Source: Lachnospiraceae bacterium UBA4381
GTDB taxonomy: Bacteria > Bacillota > Clostridia > Lachnospirales > Lachnospiraceae
Length of the DNA stretch: 7,619 nt
NCBI GenBank assembly: GCA_002391105.1
Contig: DGRT01000012.1
Span: 1 to 7,619, forward strand
Direction of reading: 5' to 3'
Shown: piece after piece, positions 1 to 6,795 of the stretch
How positions within the stretch are numbered: position 1 is the first letter of the stretch
How the letters are laid out: each line of letters opens with the position of its first letter
Made by a program: the position numbers and the translations under genes
Notes under the pieces: generated by a model
Told to the model about the DNA's origin: nothing
The model's input: only the letters and a program-made list of their open reading frames with translations
Database searches by the model: none

Positions 1-2
1 CT

Positions 3-392
3 TCAAATGTGCTGAGGGATATACTTGATACACCGATCAGTCCCGAGCTGCTTCCTCCTGATGAGAATGGTAATATACAGCAGAAGACTGAGGATAAGAT
101 AGGACCTTATGAGCTTCATGATTTCTTTATCTACTACAGTATGAGATATGGTTACAGCCCTTCAAAGATATATTTTCTTGCAAGAAAGGCATTTGACGGA
201 AGCTACACAGATGAAGAGATCAAAAAATGGATGACAATGTATTACAGACGTCTGTTTAGCCAGCAGTTCAAGAGAAGCTGTATGCCTGATGGAATAAAGG
301 TTGGTAGTGTATCGATGTCACCTCGTGGAGATCTCAGGATGCCAAGTGATGCCTCTGTAAATATATGGATGAAAGAAGTAGAAAATTTGTAA
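3..392 (+). CDS. nadE: NAD+ synthetase, glutamine-dependent, C-terminal fragment (5' end outside window)
   Basis: This is the end of the ATP-dependent amidase/ligase that converts deamido-NAD+ to NAD+, using ammonia released from glutamine, in the cytoplasm (last step of NAD biosynthesis). The 129 visible residues are the end of the synthetase domain. Recognisable pieces are ILDTPISPELLPP near the start, IGPYELHDFF, RYGYSPSKIYFLA, the QFKRS segment, and a terminal SPRGDLRMPSDASVNIW block. This set matches the long, two-domain (nitrilase-type glutaminase plus synthetase) NadE of the Mycobacterium tuberculosis type rather than the short ammonia-dependent form. The frame is open back to the window edge, so the GTG at position 9 is an internal valine, not a start. 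The TAA stop overlaps the likely miaB start. The family assignment is firm. That the missing N-terminus carries the glutaminase domain is inferred from the similarity of this end. Confidence 0.93.
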   Translation, partial: SNVLRDILDTPISPELLPPDENGNIQQKTEDKIGPYELHDFFIYYSMRYGYSPSKIYFLARKAFDGSYTDEEIKKWMTMYYRRLFSQQFKRSCMPDGIKVGSVSMSPRGDLRMPSDASVNIWMKEVENL

Positions 393-1909
393 TGAATAAT
401 ATAAAAGAAAAAAAGTTAAAGCAAAGCCCTTTTACGATTGTTTCAAGGGATGCAATTCCCGCTGCGATACCGGACAAAGAACCGGACAGACAGGAATATT
501 ATATGGATCTTTGTCATGAACTTATAGAAAACTATATAGCACAAAATGGCAAAAGTCTGACCTTTAATGTCACAACCTTTGGCTGTCAGATGAATGCTCA
601 CGATTCCGAGAAGCTTATCGGTATTCTGGAAACCATCGGGCTTATCGAGGCTCTTAATGAAGATGAGGCTGATATCGTTATATTTAATACCTGTACTGTC
701 CGTGAAAATGCAAATCAGAAGCTGTATGGTCATCTGGGTTCCCTGAAAAAAAGAAAGGAAACCGGTGAGCTGAAGCTTATCGGTCTGTGCGGATGTATGA
801 TGCAGCAGCCTGAGGTTGTACAGCATATAAGAGAAAGCTATAGATTTGTTGATCTCGTATTTGGTACATTTAACTTCTATAAGCTTGCAGAGCTTCTCTA
901 TAACAGACTTACCGGAAAGGACATGCAGGTTATCGAGGTTCTGGAAAAGCCTGAGATAAATGTGGAAATGCTTCCGGAGAAAAGAAAATACAGCTTCAAA
1001 TCAGGTGTTAATATCATGTATGGCTGTAATAATTTCTGTTCCTTCTGTATAGTTCCATATGTAAGAGGACGCGAGAGAAGCAGGATACCTGAGGATATTC
1101 TGGAAGAGGTAAAAAAGCTTGCTGATGAGGGCTACGTAGAGGTCATGCTGCTGGGACAAAATGTCAATTCCTATGGTGTGAACTACCTTGCGGATATATC
1201 AGAAAGTAAGATACTTACGGAGAATCCTGATTACAGCTTCCCGGATCTGATAAATGATGTGTGCAGGATAGAGGGAATAAAGAGAGTAAGATTCATGACC
1301 AGTCATCCTAAGGATCTGTCAGACAGGCTGATAGATGTTATAGCTGCAAATCCCAAGATTGCCAGACATATACATCTTCCTGTTCAGTCCGGTTCTACAG
1401 AAATACTGAGAAGGATGAACAGAAGATATAGTAAAGAGCAGTATCTCGCGCTGGTCGAAAGAATCAGGGCAAAGCTTCCCGATGTATCCCTTACAACAGA
1501 TATCATGGTGGGCTTTCCGGGTGAAACTGATGAAGATATAGAAGATACTATTGATATAGTCAGAAAAGCAAAATATGATCAGGCATTTACCTTTATATAT
1601 TCTGTCAGAAGCGGTACGCCTGCTGCCAAAATGGAACAGACACCTCCGGAAATAGTTAACGAAAGATTCAGCAAGGTGCTTGACGTAGTGAGAGAGGTTT
1701 CAGCAGAGGTAAGCTCAAGATTTGAAGGTCAGACCAAGGAGGTTCTGGTCGAGTGTGTAAATGATCATATGGAAGGCTATATAACAGGCAGGATGGATAA
1801 CAACCTGCTGGTGCATTTTCCCGGTGACAGCTCTGCTGTAGGAACCTTTGTAAATGTATATCTTGAGAAAGCAAAGGGCTTCTATTATCTCGGTAAACAG
1901 GTAAAATAA
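392..1909 (+). CDS. miaB: tRNA-2-methylthio-N6-dimethylallyladenosine synthase (MiaB)
   Basis: A radical SAM methylthiotransferase that turns i6A37 into ms2i6A37 in tRNAs reading UNN codons. It is cytoplasmic and carries two [4Fe-4S] clusters. The 505 residues start with a poorly conserved stretch of about 55 residues, as in Bacillus homologues. The UPF0004 domain follows, with its three cluster cysteines: C65 (TFGCQMN), C101 (NTCTVRENA) and C135 (GLCGCM). The radical SAM signature is C212-x3-C216-x2-C219 (GCNNFCSFCIVPYVRGRE). Further core motifs are LLGQNVNSYG (about 253-262), HLPVQSGS (328-335) and GFPGET (374-379), and a TRAM RNA-binding domain lies at about 441-503. The start at 392 is preferred because it overlaps the nadE stop (TAATG), which suggests translational coupling. 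An in-frame ATG at 365 would add 9 residues but has no ribosome binding site. Only a weak purine run (371-378) precedes 392. Residues about 264-280 look longer than in E. coli or B. subtilis MiaB. Confidence 0.96.
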   Translation: MNNIKEKKLKQSPFTIVSRDAIPAAIPDKEPDRQEYYMDLCHELIENYIAQNGKSLTFNVTTFGCQMNAHDSEKLIGILETIGLIEALNEDEADIVIFNTCTVRENANQKLYGHLGSLKKRKETGELKLIGLCGCMMQQPEVVQHIRESYRFVDLVFGTFNFYKLAELLYNRLTGKDMQVIEVLEKPEINVEMLPEKRKYSFKSGVNIMYGCNNFCSFCIVPYVRGRERSRIPEDILEEVKKLADEGYVEVMLLGQNVNSYGVNYLADISESKILTENPDYSFPDLINDVCRIEGIKRVRFMTSHPKDLSDRLIDVIAANPKIARHIHLPVQSGSTEILRRMNRRYSKEQYLALVERIRAKLPDVSLTTDIMVGFPGETDEDIEDTIDIVRKAKYDQAFTFIYSVRSGTPAAKMEQTPPEIVNERFSKVLDVVREVSAEVSSRFEGQTKEVLVECVNDHMEGYITGRMDNNLLVHFPGDSSAVGTFVNVYLEKAKGFYYLGKQVK

Positions 1910-1916
1910 GGGTAAA

Positions 1917-1929
1917 TATTTGTCAAATA
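1917..1929. promoter_or_regulatory. 13-bp perfect palindrome in the miaB-mutS gap
   Basis: TATTTG-T-CAAATA is a perfect 6+1+6 dyad, 8 bases after the miaB stop. The single-base centre rules out a normal RNA hairpin, so if it has a function it would be as a DNA-binding site. It matches no operator I recognise, and in an A/T-rich spacer it may be chance. Confidence 0.2.
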
Positions 1930-1931
1930 GC

Positions 1932-1947
1932 ATGAAGGTATGACGGT
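1932..1947 (+). repeat. 8-bp tandem repeat in the mutS leader, with two minimal ORFs
   Basis: ATGAAGGT (1932-1939) is followed directly by ATGACGGT (1940-1947), differing at one base. Each copy opens a three-codon reading frame: ATG AAG GTA TGA (1932-1943) and ATG ACG GTA TAA (1940-1951). They overlap at ATGA, and the second stop ends one base before the mutS ATG. The GAAGGT of the first copy is the best Shine-Dalgarno-like sequence for mutS but lies 13 bases from its ATG. The decayed GACGGT of the second copy lies at 5 bases. The repeat is directly visible; any role in tuning mutS initiation is inference. Confidence 0.55.
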
Positions 1948-1952
1948 ATAAG

Positions 1953-4643
1953 ATGAAAGAATTAACAATTGACAGAACTAAATTATCACCTATGATGCAG
2001 CATTATCTGGCAACCAAGGATGAATATCCTGATTCCATTCTTTTTTACAGATTAGGTGATTTTTATGAAATGTTCTTTGAGGATGCGAAGCTGGTATCAA
2101 GAGAACTGGAGCTTACCCTTACCGGTAAGGACTGCGGATTAGAAGAGAGGGCGCCAATGTGTGGCGTCCCTTATCATGCTGCCGAAATATATATAGGACG
2201 TCTCATAGAAAAGGGCTATAAGGTGGCAATATGTGAGCAGGTTCAGGATCCAAAGCTTGCTAAGGGACTGGTTGAAAGAAAGGTCATCCGTGTAGTTACT
2301 CCCGGTACTTCCATGGGGGATAGTGTACTTAAAGAGGATAAGCATAATTATATACTATGCTTTTCGGAATACGAAAACGGTGGAAGCATAAAGGGCAGCA
2401 TCAGATATGGAGTTGCAATATCAGATATTTCCACCGGAGAATTTCTGGCTACCAGTGTCGATACCATAAGCAAGGTTATTGATGAGATAGTTAAATATGA
2501 GCCCAGTGAAGTTTTAATGAGTGAAAAATCAAAGGTAGTAAACAATAATGATATTATGTTAACTGTCTCTGAATTATTTGAAAAATCACATATTACAAAG
2601 AGCCTTCTTCCGGAAAAGAATTATCAATATGATGCGTCGGTTGAAATTATTCAAAAGCAGTTTAAGGCTCTTTCGATAGAAGGTCTTGGACTTAAGGATA
2701 TACCGGAAACTGTCATTGCTATTGGTGCGCTTCTGAAATATCTATATGATACACAGATGAGTGCCATGAATCAGATAAATAATCTGTCTCTGTATTATGC
2801 AAATGAATATATGATACTGGATAACTCCACTAAGCGTAATCTGGAGCTTACATCTACCATGAGAGATAATGCCAAGCGCGGCTCCTTATTATGGGTTCTG
2901 GATAAGACAAAGACTGCCATGGGTGCCAGACTTCTGAGACAGTTTGTGGAAACACCTCTTATGGATGCAGACAGAATAAATGACAGGCTGGATGCAATAG
3001 AGTCAATGACTGTAAATCTTATATCAAGAGATGAGATGAGAGAATATCTCAGTGCCATCTATGATATGGAAAGACTTATGACACGTATATCTATTAAGTC
3101 TGCCAGTCCCAGAGATATGCTTGCATTTAAATCCTCTCTTAGATACCTTCCTGATATAAAAAATCTTCTGAGGGATTTCAGCGGCAGACTTATTACTGAT
3201 ATATATAACGATTTTGATCCTCTTCAGGATATATATGAGCTGCTGGAGGCTTCTATTTCTGAGGATGCACCTATCACAGTAAGGGAAGGCGGAATATTCA
3301 AGACCGGATATAACGAGGTTATTGATAATTACAGGGACAAGAAGCTCAATTCCAAGACTATATTATCTGAACTGGAGGACAGAGAAAGAGAAGCTACCGG
3401 TATCAGAAATCTTCGAATAAAGTTTAACCGTGTATTCGGGTATTTTTTTGAAGTTACTAATTCCTATAAGTCTCTTGTTCCTGATTACTTCATCAGAAAA
3501 CAGACTCTTACAAACGCAGAACGATACACGACAGATGAGCTTTCAAGACTTTCCAGCGAGATACTTGGTGCAGAAGAGAATCTTTACGGACTTGAATATG
3601 ATGAATTCGTAAAGCTTCGTGATACACTCGCAGCAGAGATCATCAGGGTTCAGAAAATGGCTGAATATATAGCTCTTATCGATGTAATAGCCTCGCTTTC
3701 CTATGTTGCCTACAGTAATAATTACATCAGGCCTGCAATAACCACTGATGGAGTTATCGATATTCATGGTGGCCGTCATCCTGTCATAGAGAAGATACAG
3801 CAGAGTGATGATTTCATTCCAAATGACACTCTTCTTGATAACAGCACCAATCGCATAATGATAATCACCGGACCTAATATGGCAGGTAAATCAACCTATA
3901 TGAGACAGACTGCCCTTATATGTCTTATGGCACAGATGGGCTCCTTTGTCCCTGCTGAAAGTGCATCTATCGGAATATGTGACCGTATATTTACAAGAGT
4001 CGGAGCAAGTGATGATCTGGCACAGGGACAATCTACATTTATGGTGGAGATGAGTGAAGTTGCTAATATTCTTAGAAATGCCACAAGAGATTCGCTTATC
4101 ATTATGGATGAAATAGGAAGAGGAACCTCCACCTTTGACGGACTTTCCATAGCCTGGTCGGTGGTTGAATATATTGCTGACGGAGATGCACTGGGAGCAA
4201 AGACACTGTTTGCAACACATTATCATGAGCTGACTGAACTGGAAGGAAAGCTGTCATCAGTAAATAACTATTCCATAGCAATAAAGCATGATAAGGGAAG
4301 TCTGGTATTCCTCAGAAAGATTATCAGAGGAGGCGCTGACAGATCTTACGGTATAGAAGTTGCTGAGCTTGCCGGCGTACCTAAGGTCGTGACTGAAAGA
4401 GCAAAGGAAATAGCTGAGTTTCTGGCGGACGAGGATATTACCGGCAGGTCTAAAGAACTGGATGTTATCACTTCCCATAAGAAGAGTGCTCCGGTTTCCA
4501 AAGAAACTCCGGGACAGCTTTCCATGTTTGCCTCTACCGAAGAGATTAATATAACAGCGGAGCTTAAATCGCTGGATCTGGATAATATGACGCCGGTCAA
4601 GGCAATGCTTTATCTTCAGGAGCTTAAGGAAAGGCTTAGCTGA
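1953..4643 (+). CDS. mutS: DNA mismatch repair ATPase MutS
   Basis: The mismatch-recognition protein: it clamps on mispaired or unpaired bases, exchanges ADP for ATP and recruits MutL. The 896-residue length is normal to slightly long for the family. The mismatch-binding domain carries the Phe-x-Glu motif as F37-Y38-E39 inside GDFYEMF (E. coli F36/E38). A conserved EKGYKVAICEQVQDP block follows. Connector, lever and clamp regions occupy roughly 130-600. The ATPase domain has Walker A GPNMAGKST (640-648), Walker B ending IIMDE (D719, E720) followed by IGRGTSTFDG, FATHYHEL (753-760), and the RSYGIEVAELAGVP segment near 800. Close to the C-terminus, QLSMF (855-859) fits a sliding-clamp (DnaN) binding motif. 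A final helical segment, about 875-896, is the usual place for tetramer contacts. The start is fixed: an in-frame TGA at 1941-1943 lies just upstream and no other start codon falls between. Spacing to miaB (43 bp) and mutL (61 bp) fits an operon. Confidence 0.98.
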   Translation: MKELTIDRTKLSPMMQHYLATKDEYPDSILFYRLGDFYEMFFEDAKLVSRELELTLTGKDCGLEERAPMCGVPYHAAEIYIGRLIEKGYKVAICEQVQDPKLAKGLVERKVIRVVTPGTSMGDSVLKEDKHNYILCFSEYENGGSIKGSIRYGVAISDISTGEFLATSVDTISKVIDEIVKYEPSEVLMSEKSKVVNNNDIMLTVSELFEKSHITKSLLPEKNYQYDASVEIIQKQFKALSIEGLGLKDIPETVIAIGALLKYLYDTQMSAMNQINNLSLYYANEYMILDNSTKRNLELTSTMRDNAKRGSLLWVLDKTKTAMGARLLRQFVETPLMDADRINDRLDAIESMTVNLISRDEMREYLSAIYDMERLMTRISIKSASPRDMLAFKSSLRYLPDIKNLLRDFSGRLITDIYNDFDPLQDIYELLEASISEDAPITVREGGIFKTGYNEVIDNYRDKKLNSKTILSELEDREREATGIRNLRIKFNRVFGYFFEVTNSYKSLVPDYFIRKQTLTNAERYTTDELSRLSSEILGAEENLYGLEYDEFVKLRDTLAAEIIRVQKMAEYIALIDVIASLSYVAYSNNYIRPAITTDGVIDIHGGRHPVIEKIQQSDDFIPNDTLLDNSTNRIMIITGPNMAGKSTYMRQTALICLMAQMGSFVPAESASIGICDRIFTRVGASDDLAQGQSTFMVEMSEVANILRNATRDSLIIMDEIGRGTSTFDGLSIAWSVVEYIADGDALGAKTLFATHYHELTELEGKLSSVNNYSIAIKHDKGSLVFLRKIIRGGADRSYGIEVAELAGVPKVVTERAKEIAEFLADEDITGRSKELDVITSHKKSAPVSKETPGQLSMFASTEEINITAELKSLDLDNMTPVKAMLYLQELKERLS

Positions 4644-4648
4644 TTATA

Positions 4649-4654
4649 TATAAT
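4649..4654 (+). promoter_or_regulatory. possible -10 box upstream of mutL
   Basis: A perfect TATAAT sits 6 bases after the mutS stop. The nearest -35 candidate, TTAAGG at 4624-4629, is poor (3 of 6 matches) and its 19-bp spacing is long. There is no extended -10 TG. In such an A/T-rich gap this could easily be chance. If real, transcription would start near 4661 and the leader would carry the inverted repeat at 4671-4694. Confidence 0.18.
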
Positions 4655-4670
4655 GCTTATATCAAAGGAT

Positions 4671-4694
4671 TTATCAAGATAATATACTTGATAA
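4671..4694 (+). promoter_or_regulatory. inverted repeat (8-bp stem, 8-base loop) abutting the mutL ribosome binding site
   Basis: TTATCAAG (4671-4678) is perfectly complementary to CTTGATAA (4687-4694), with loop ATAATATA; a T-G wobble (4670/4695) could extend it. The last two stem bases are the first two of the mutL Shine-Dalgarno AAGGAG (4693-4698), so an RNA hairpin here would sit against or partly cover the site. With only two G-C pairs and no U tract after it, this is not a good terminator. A DNA operator is the other reading. A second copy of ATCAA (4661-4665) could compete for the 3' arm. Confidence 0.4.
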
Positions 4695-4698
4695 GGAG
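4692..4698 (+). promoter_or_regulatory. mutL ribosome binding site
   Basis: TAAGGAG matches the anti-Shine-Dalgarno over seven bases, with 6 bases (AAATAT) before the ATG at 4705. It is the only strong site among the four gene starts seen here, and it fixes the mutL start. Confidence 0.85.
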
Positions 4699-4704
4699 AA
4701 ATAT

Positions 4705-6768
4705 ATGATAAAGGTACTGGATCAACATACAATAGATAAGATAGCAGCAGGTGAGGTTATAGAGAGACCTTCATCCGTAGTAAAGGAACTGGTGGAGAAT
4801 TCCATAGACTCCGGTGCTACAAGAATAACTGTCGAGATTAAGGACGGCGGCATCTCTATGATCAGGGTTACTGACAACGGTTCCGGTATTGATGCAGAAG
4901 ATGTCAGAAAGGCATATCTGAGTCATGCTACAAGTAAGCTGGATAATATAGATGATCTTCTTTCCATATCGTCACTTGGTTTCAGAGGAGAGGCACTTTC
5001 AACCATAGCTGCAGTATCAAAGGTGGAAATGGTTACCAAAACCCACTCAGCTCTTACAGGTACCAGATATGAGATACAGGGTGGTAAAGAGATAGAACTG
5101 AAGGAGGTCGGTGCGCCAGACGGAACAACAATTATTACAAGAGATCTTTTTTTCAATACTCCTGCAAGACTAAAGTTTCTTAAATCCAATATGACAGAGG
5201 GTTCATATATTAATGACCTTATGTCACATATTGCTCTTTCTAATCCTGAGATAAAGATAAAGGTCATATCTAATGGAAAAACCATAATAGATACTCAGGG
5301 AGACGGAAGACTAAAGGAAACCATTTATAGTCTGTACGGAAAGGAAATCACAAAGGGTCTTCTGGAGGTGGATTACAGCAGTGATGAAGAGGATATCAAA
5401 GTTACAGGTTATATAGGAAAGCCTTATCTTTCAAAGGGTAACAGAAGCTTTGAGAATTACTTTGTAAATAAAAGATATATAAAAAGTGCTGTAGTTAACA
5501 GGGCTATTGAAGAAGCCTATAAGACTCATATCATGCAGCACAAGTTTCCGTTTACGGCTCTGTTTCTCCAGCTTCCGCCATATATGGTGGATGTAAATGT
5601 TCATCCTGCCAAAAGGGAATTCAGATTTGATAATGAAAGGGCGCTTTTCTCGGCTGTATTTCATGCTGTTTCAGAAGCCCTTAAGGGTAAAGAGATGATA
5701 CCTGATGCAGAGGCTGATTATCAGGTGAAGCAGAAAATATTTACTCCAATAACAGAAAAAACCGAAAACAGTATATCTAATATTCCGCCAAGTCCTCTTT
5801 CTAATCAGGAGCTGCATAATCTGTTCAGTTTAGACTCCAGGACAGCTATAAATCCTGTAAGAGAGATTCATCCTACTACCGTTAAGGCTGAAACAGAAAA
5901 TGCTTCAAATCATGCCGTCCCGGCTTCAGATATTGAAAGTCAGACTGAAGAAGCAAAAGCACCCGCTTCCTCCACAGTCATTGTTAAAGATTCTGTATCT
6001 AAGGACTCATATTACAGAAATAAGAATACATCAGCAGGTTTTGGCATACTGGATTCCCTTCTGCCGGAGGAATACAGGGAAAAGCTTTCGGAGATAACTT
6101 CTCCTGAGAAGGAGGAGGCTCCCAGAACCAAAGAGACCTACACACAGCTTGATATGTCCGAAACCAGATTCCTTTCTGAAGAAGCAAAGGGACATCATAA
6201 AATTATAGGACAGATATTTAATACCTACTGGATCACAGAATATGATGGTTCTATATATTTTATGGATCAGCATGCTGCCCATGAGAAGGTTAATTACGAA
6301 AGATTTAAAGCAGAGTTTGAAAACAAAAGCTTTCATTCCCAGAATATATATCCTGCTATCATCATAAATCTTTCCAGTATTGAAAAGCAGGCTGTTATGG
6401 AGAATATTGATTACCTTGAAAGATATGGATTTATCATCGAGGACTTTGGTGGAAATGAAGTAAAACTGTCTGCCCTTCCGGCAAATCTTATAGGTCTGGA
6501 TGGAAGAGAGGTATTTATGGAGCTTACTGCTTATCTGGCAGAGGGGATTCAGAATGTTACCGAAGATATATTTGTACGAAAGCTTGCGACTATGGGATGC
6601 AAGGCAGCAATAAAAGGTAATCAGGAAATCTCTGCTTATGAGGCAGGAATGCTTATAGAGCAGCTTATGAAGCTGAAGGATCCTTATACATGTCCACATG
6701 GCAGACCGACTCTTATCAGAATGACCAAGGAAGAAGTGGATAAAAAGTTCAAAAGAATTGTAGAATAG
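4705..6768 (+). CDS. mutL: DNA mismatch repair protein MutL with endonuclease motif
   Basis: The partner of MutS: a GHKL-family ATPase dimer that, in organisms lacking MutH, nicks the strand to be repaired. The N-terminal ATPase domain (about 1-330 of 687) has IAAGEVIERP (13-22), the catalytic E28 and metal-binding N32 (KELVENS), DNGSGI (57-62), the ATP lid HATSKL (74-79), GFRGEAL (92-98), and VDVNVHPAKREF with K303, the counterpart of E. coli K307. A variable, Ser/Glu-rich linker spans about 335-500. The C-terminal endonuclease domain shows DQHA(x)2E(x)4E exactly (D521, H523, E527, E532), then GCKAAIKG (C632) and CPHGRPT (663-669), all metal-site motifs of nicking MutL proteins. KLSALP (587-592) lies where B. 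subtilis MutL has its sliding-clamp contact but is a poor match. The stop is TAG, and the same frame continues open into miaA. Confidence 0.98.
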   Translation: MIKVLDQHTIDKIAAGEVIERPSSVVKELVENSIDSGATRITVEIKDGGISMIRVTDNGSGIDAEDVRKAYLSHATSKLDNIDDLLSISSLGFRGEALSTIAAVSKVEMVTKTHSALTGTRYEIQGGKEIELKEVGAPDGTTIITRDLFFNTPARLKFLKSNMTEGSYINDLMSHIALSNPEIKIKVISNGKTIIDTQGDGRLKETIYSLYGKEITKGLLEVDYSSDEEDIKVTGYIGKPYLSKGNRSFENYFVNKRYIKSAVVNRAIEEAYKTHIMQHKFPFTALFLQLPPYMVDVNVHPAKREFRFDNERALFSAVFHAVSEALKGKEMIPDAEADYQVKQKIFTPITEKTENSISNIPPSPLSNQELHNLFSLDSRTAINPVREIHPTTVKAETENASNHAVPASDIESQTEEAKAPASSTVIVKDSVSKDSYYRNKNTSAGFGILDSLLPEEYREKLSEITSPEKEEAPRTKETYTQLDMSETRFLSEEAKGHHKIIGQIFNTYWITEYDGSIYFMDQHAAHEKVNYERFKAEFENKSFHSQNIYPAIIINLSSIEKQAVMENIDYLERYGFIIEDFGGNEVKLSALPANLIGLDGREVFMELTAYLAEGIQNVTEDIFVRKLATMGCKAAIKGNQEISAYEAGMLIEQLMKLKDPYTCPHGRPTLIRMTKEEVDKKFKRIVE

Positions 6769-6795
6769 AAATATATAATATTTAAATCAATATTT
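6769..6795 (+). other. mutL-miaA spacer: 27 bases, nearly all A/T, in frame and without a stop
   Basis: The spacer contains one C and no G, so there is no Shine-Dalgarno sequence for miaA. AATATTT occurs twice (6777-6783 and 6789-6795), and TAAAT/ATTTA (6783-6787 and 6792-6796) could form a weak 5-bp stem touching the start codon. Read in the mutL frame it has no stop codon. An unstructured A/U leader may itself help ribosome entry, or miaA may be coupled to mutL; both are inferences. Confidence 0.6.

Noticed and set aside
9..392. A complete 127-residue gene starting at GTG 9
   Set aside because: The frame is open to the window edge, and the residues are the recognisable C-terminus of a much longer NAD+ synthetase.
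443..826. A 127-residue minus-strand open frame opposite the miaB 5' part
   Set aside because: It is fully inside the UPF0004-domain coding sequence and no protein family is recognisable.
1892..1916. Three GGTAAA copies around the miaB stop as a repeat element
   Set aside because: They are six-base matches at irregular spacing (8 and 11 bases), and two of them are inside the MiaB coding sequence; chance is the simpler explanation.
3891..4226. Minus-strand open frames opposite the MutS ATPase domain
   Set aside because: They overlap the highly conserved Walker A/B region. The Cys/Ser-rich translation looks like noise, and they have no start context or independent neighbours.
4671..4694. Rho-independent terminator between mutS and mutL
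   Set aside because: The stem has only two G-C pairs and is followed by AAGGAGAAAT rather than a U tract.
6031..6699. A 222-residue open frame on the minus strand opposite the mutL C-terminal region
   Set aside because: It lies wholly against conserved MutL endonuclease coding sequence. Its translation is Cys/Leu/Ile-rich with no recognisable domain, and it is a typical reverse-complement shadow of the codon usage here.
6774..6779. TATAAT just after the mutL stop as a miaA promoter
   Set aside because: There is no acceptable -35 at 16-18 bp and no extended -10. The spacer is almost all A/T, so such a hexamer is expected by chance.
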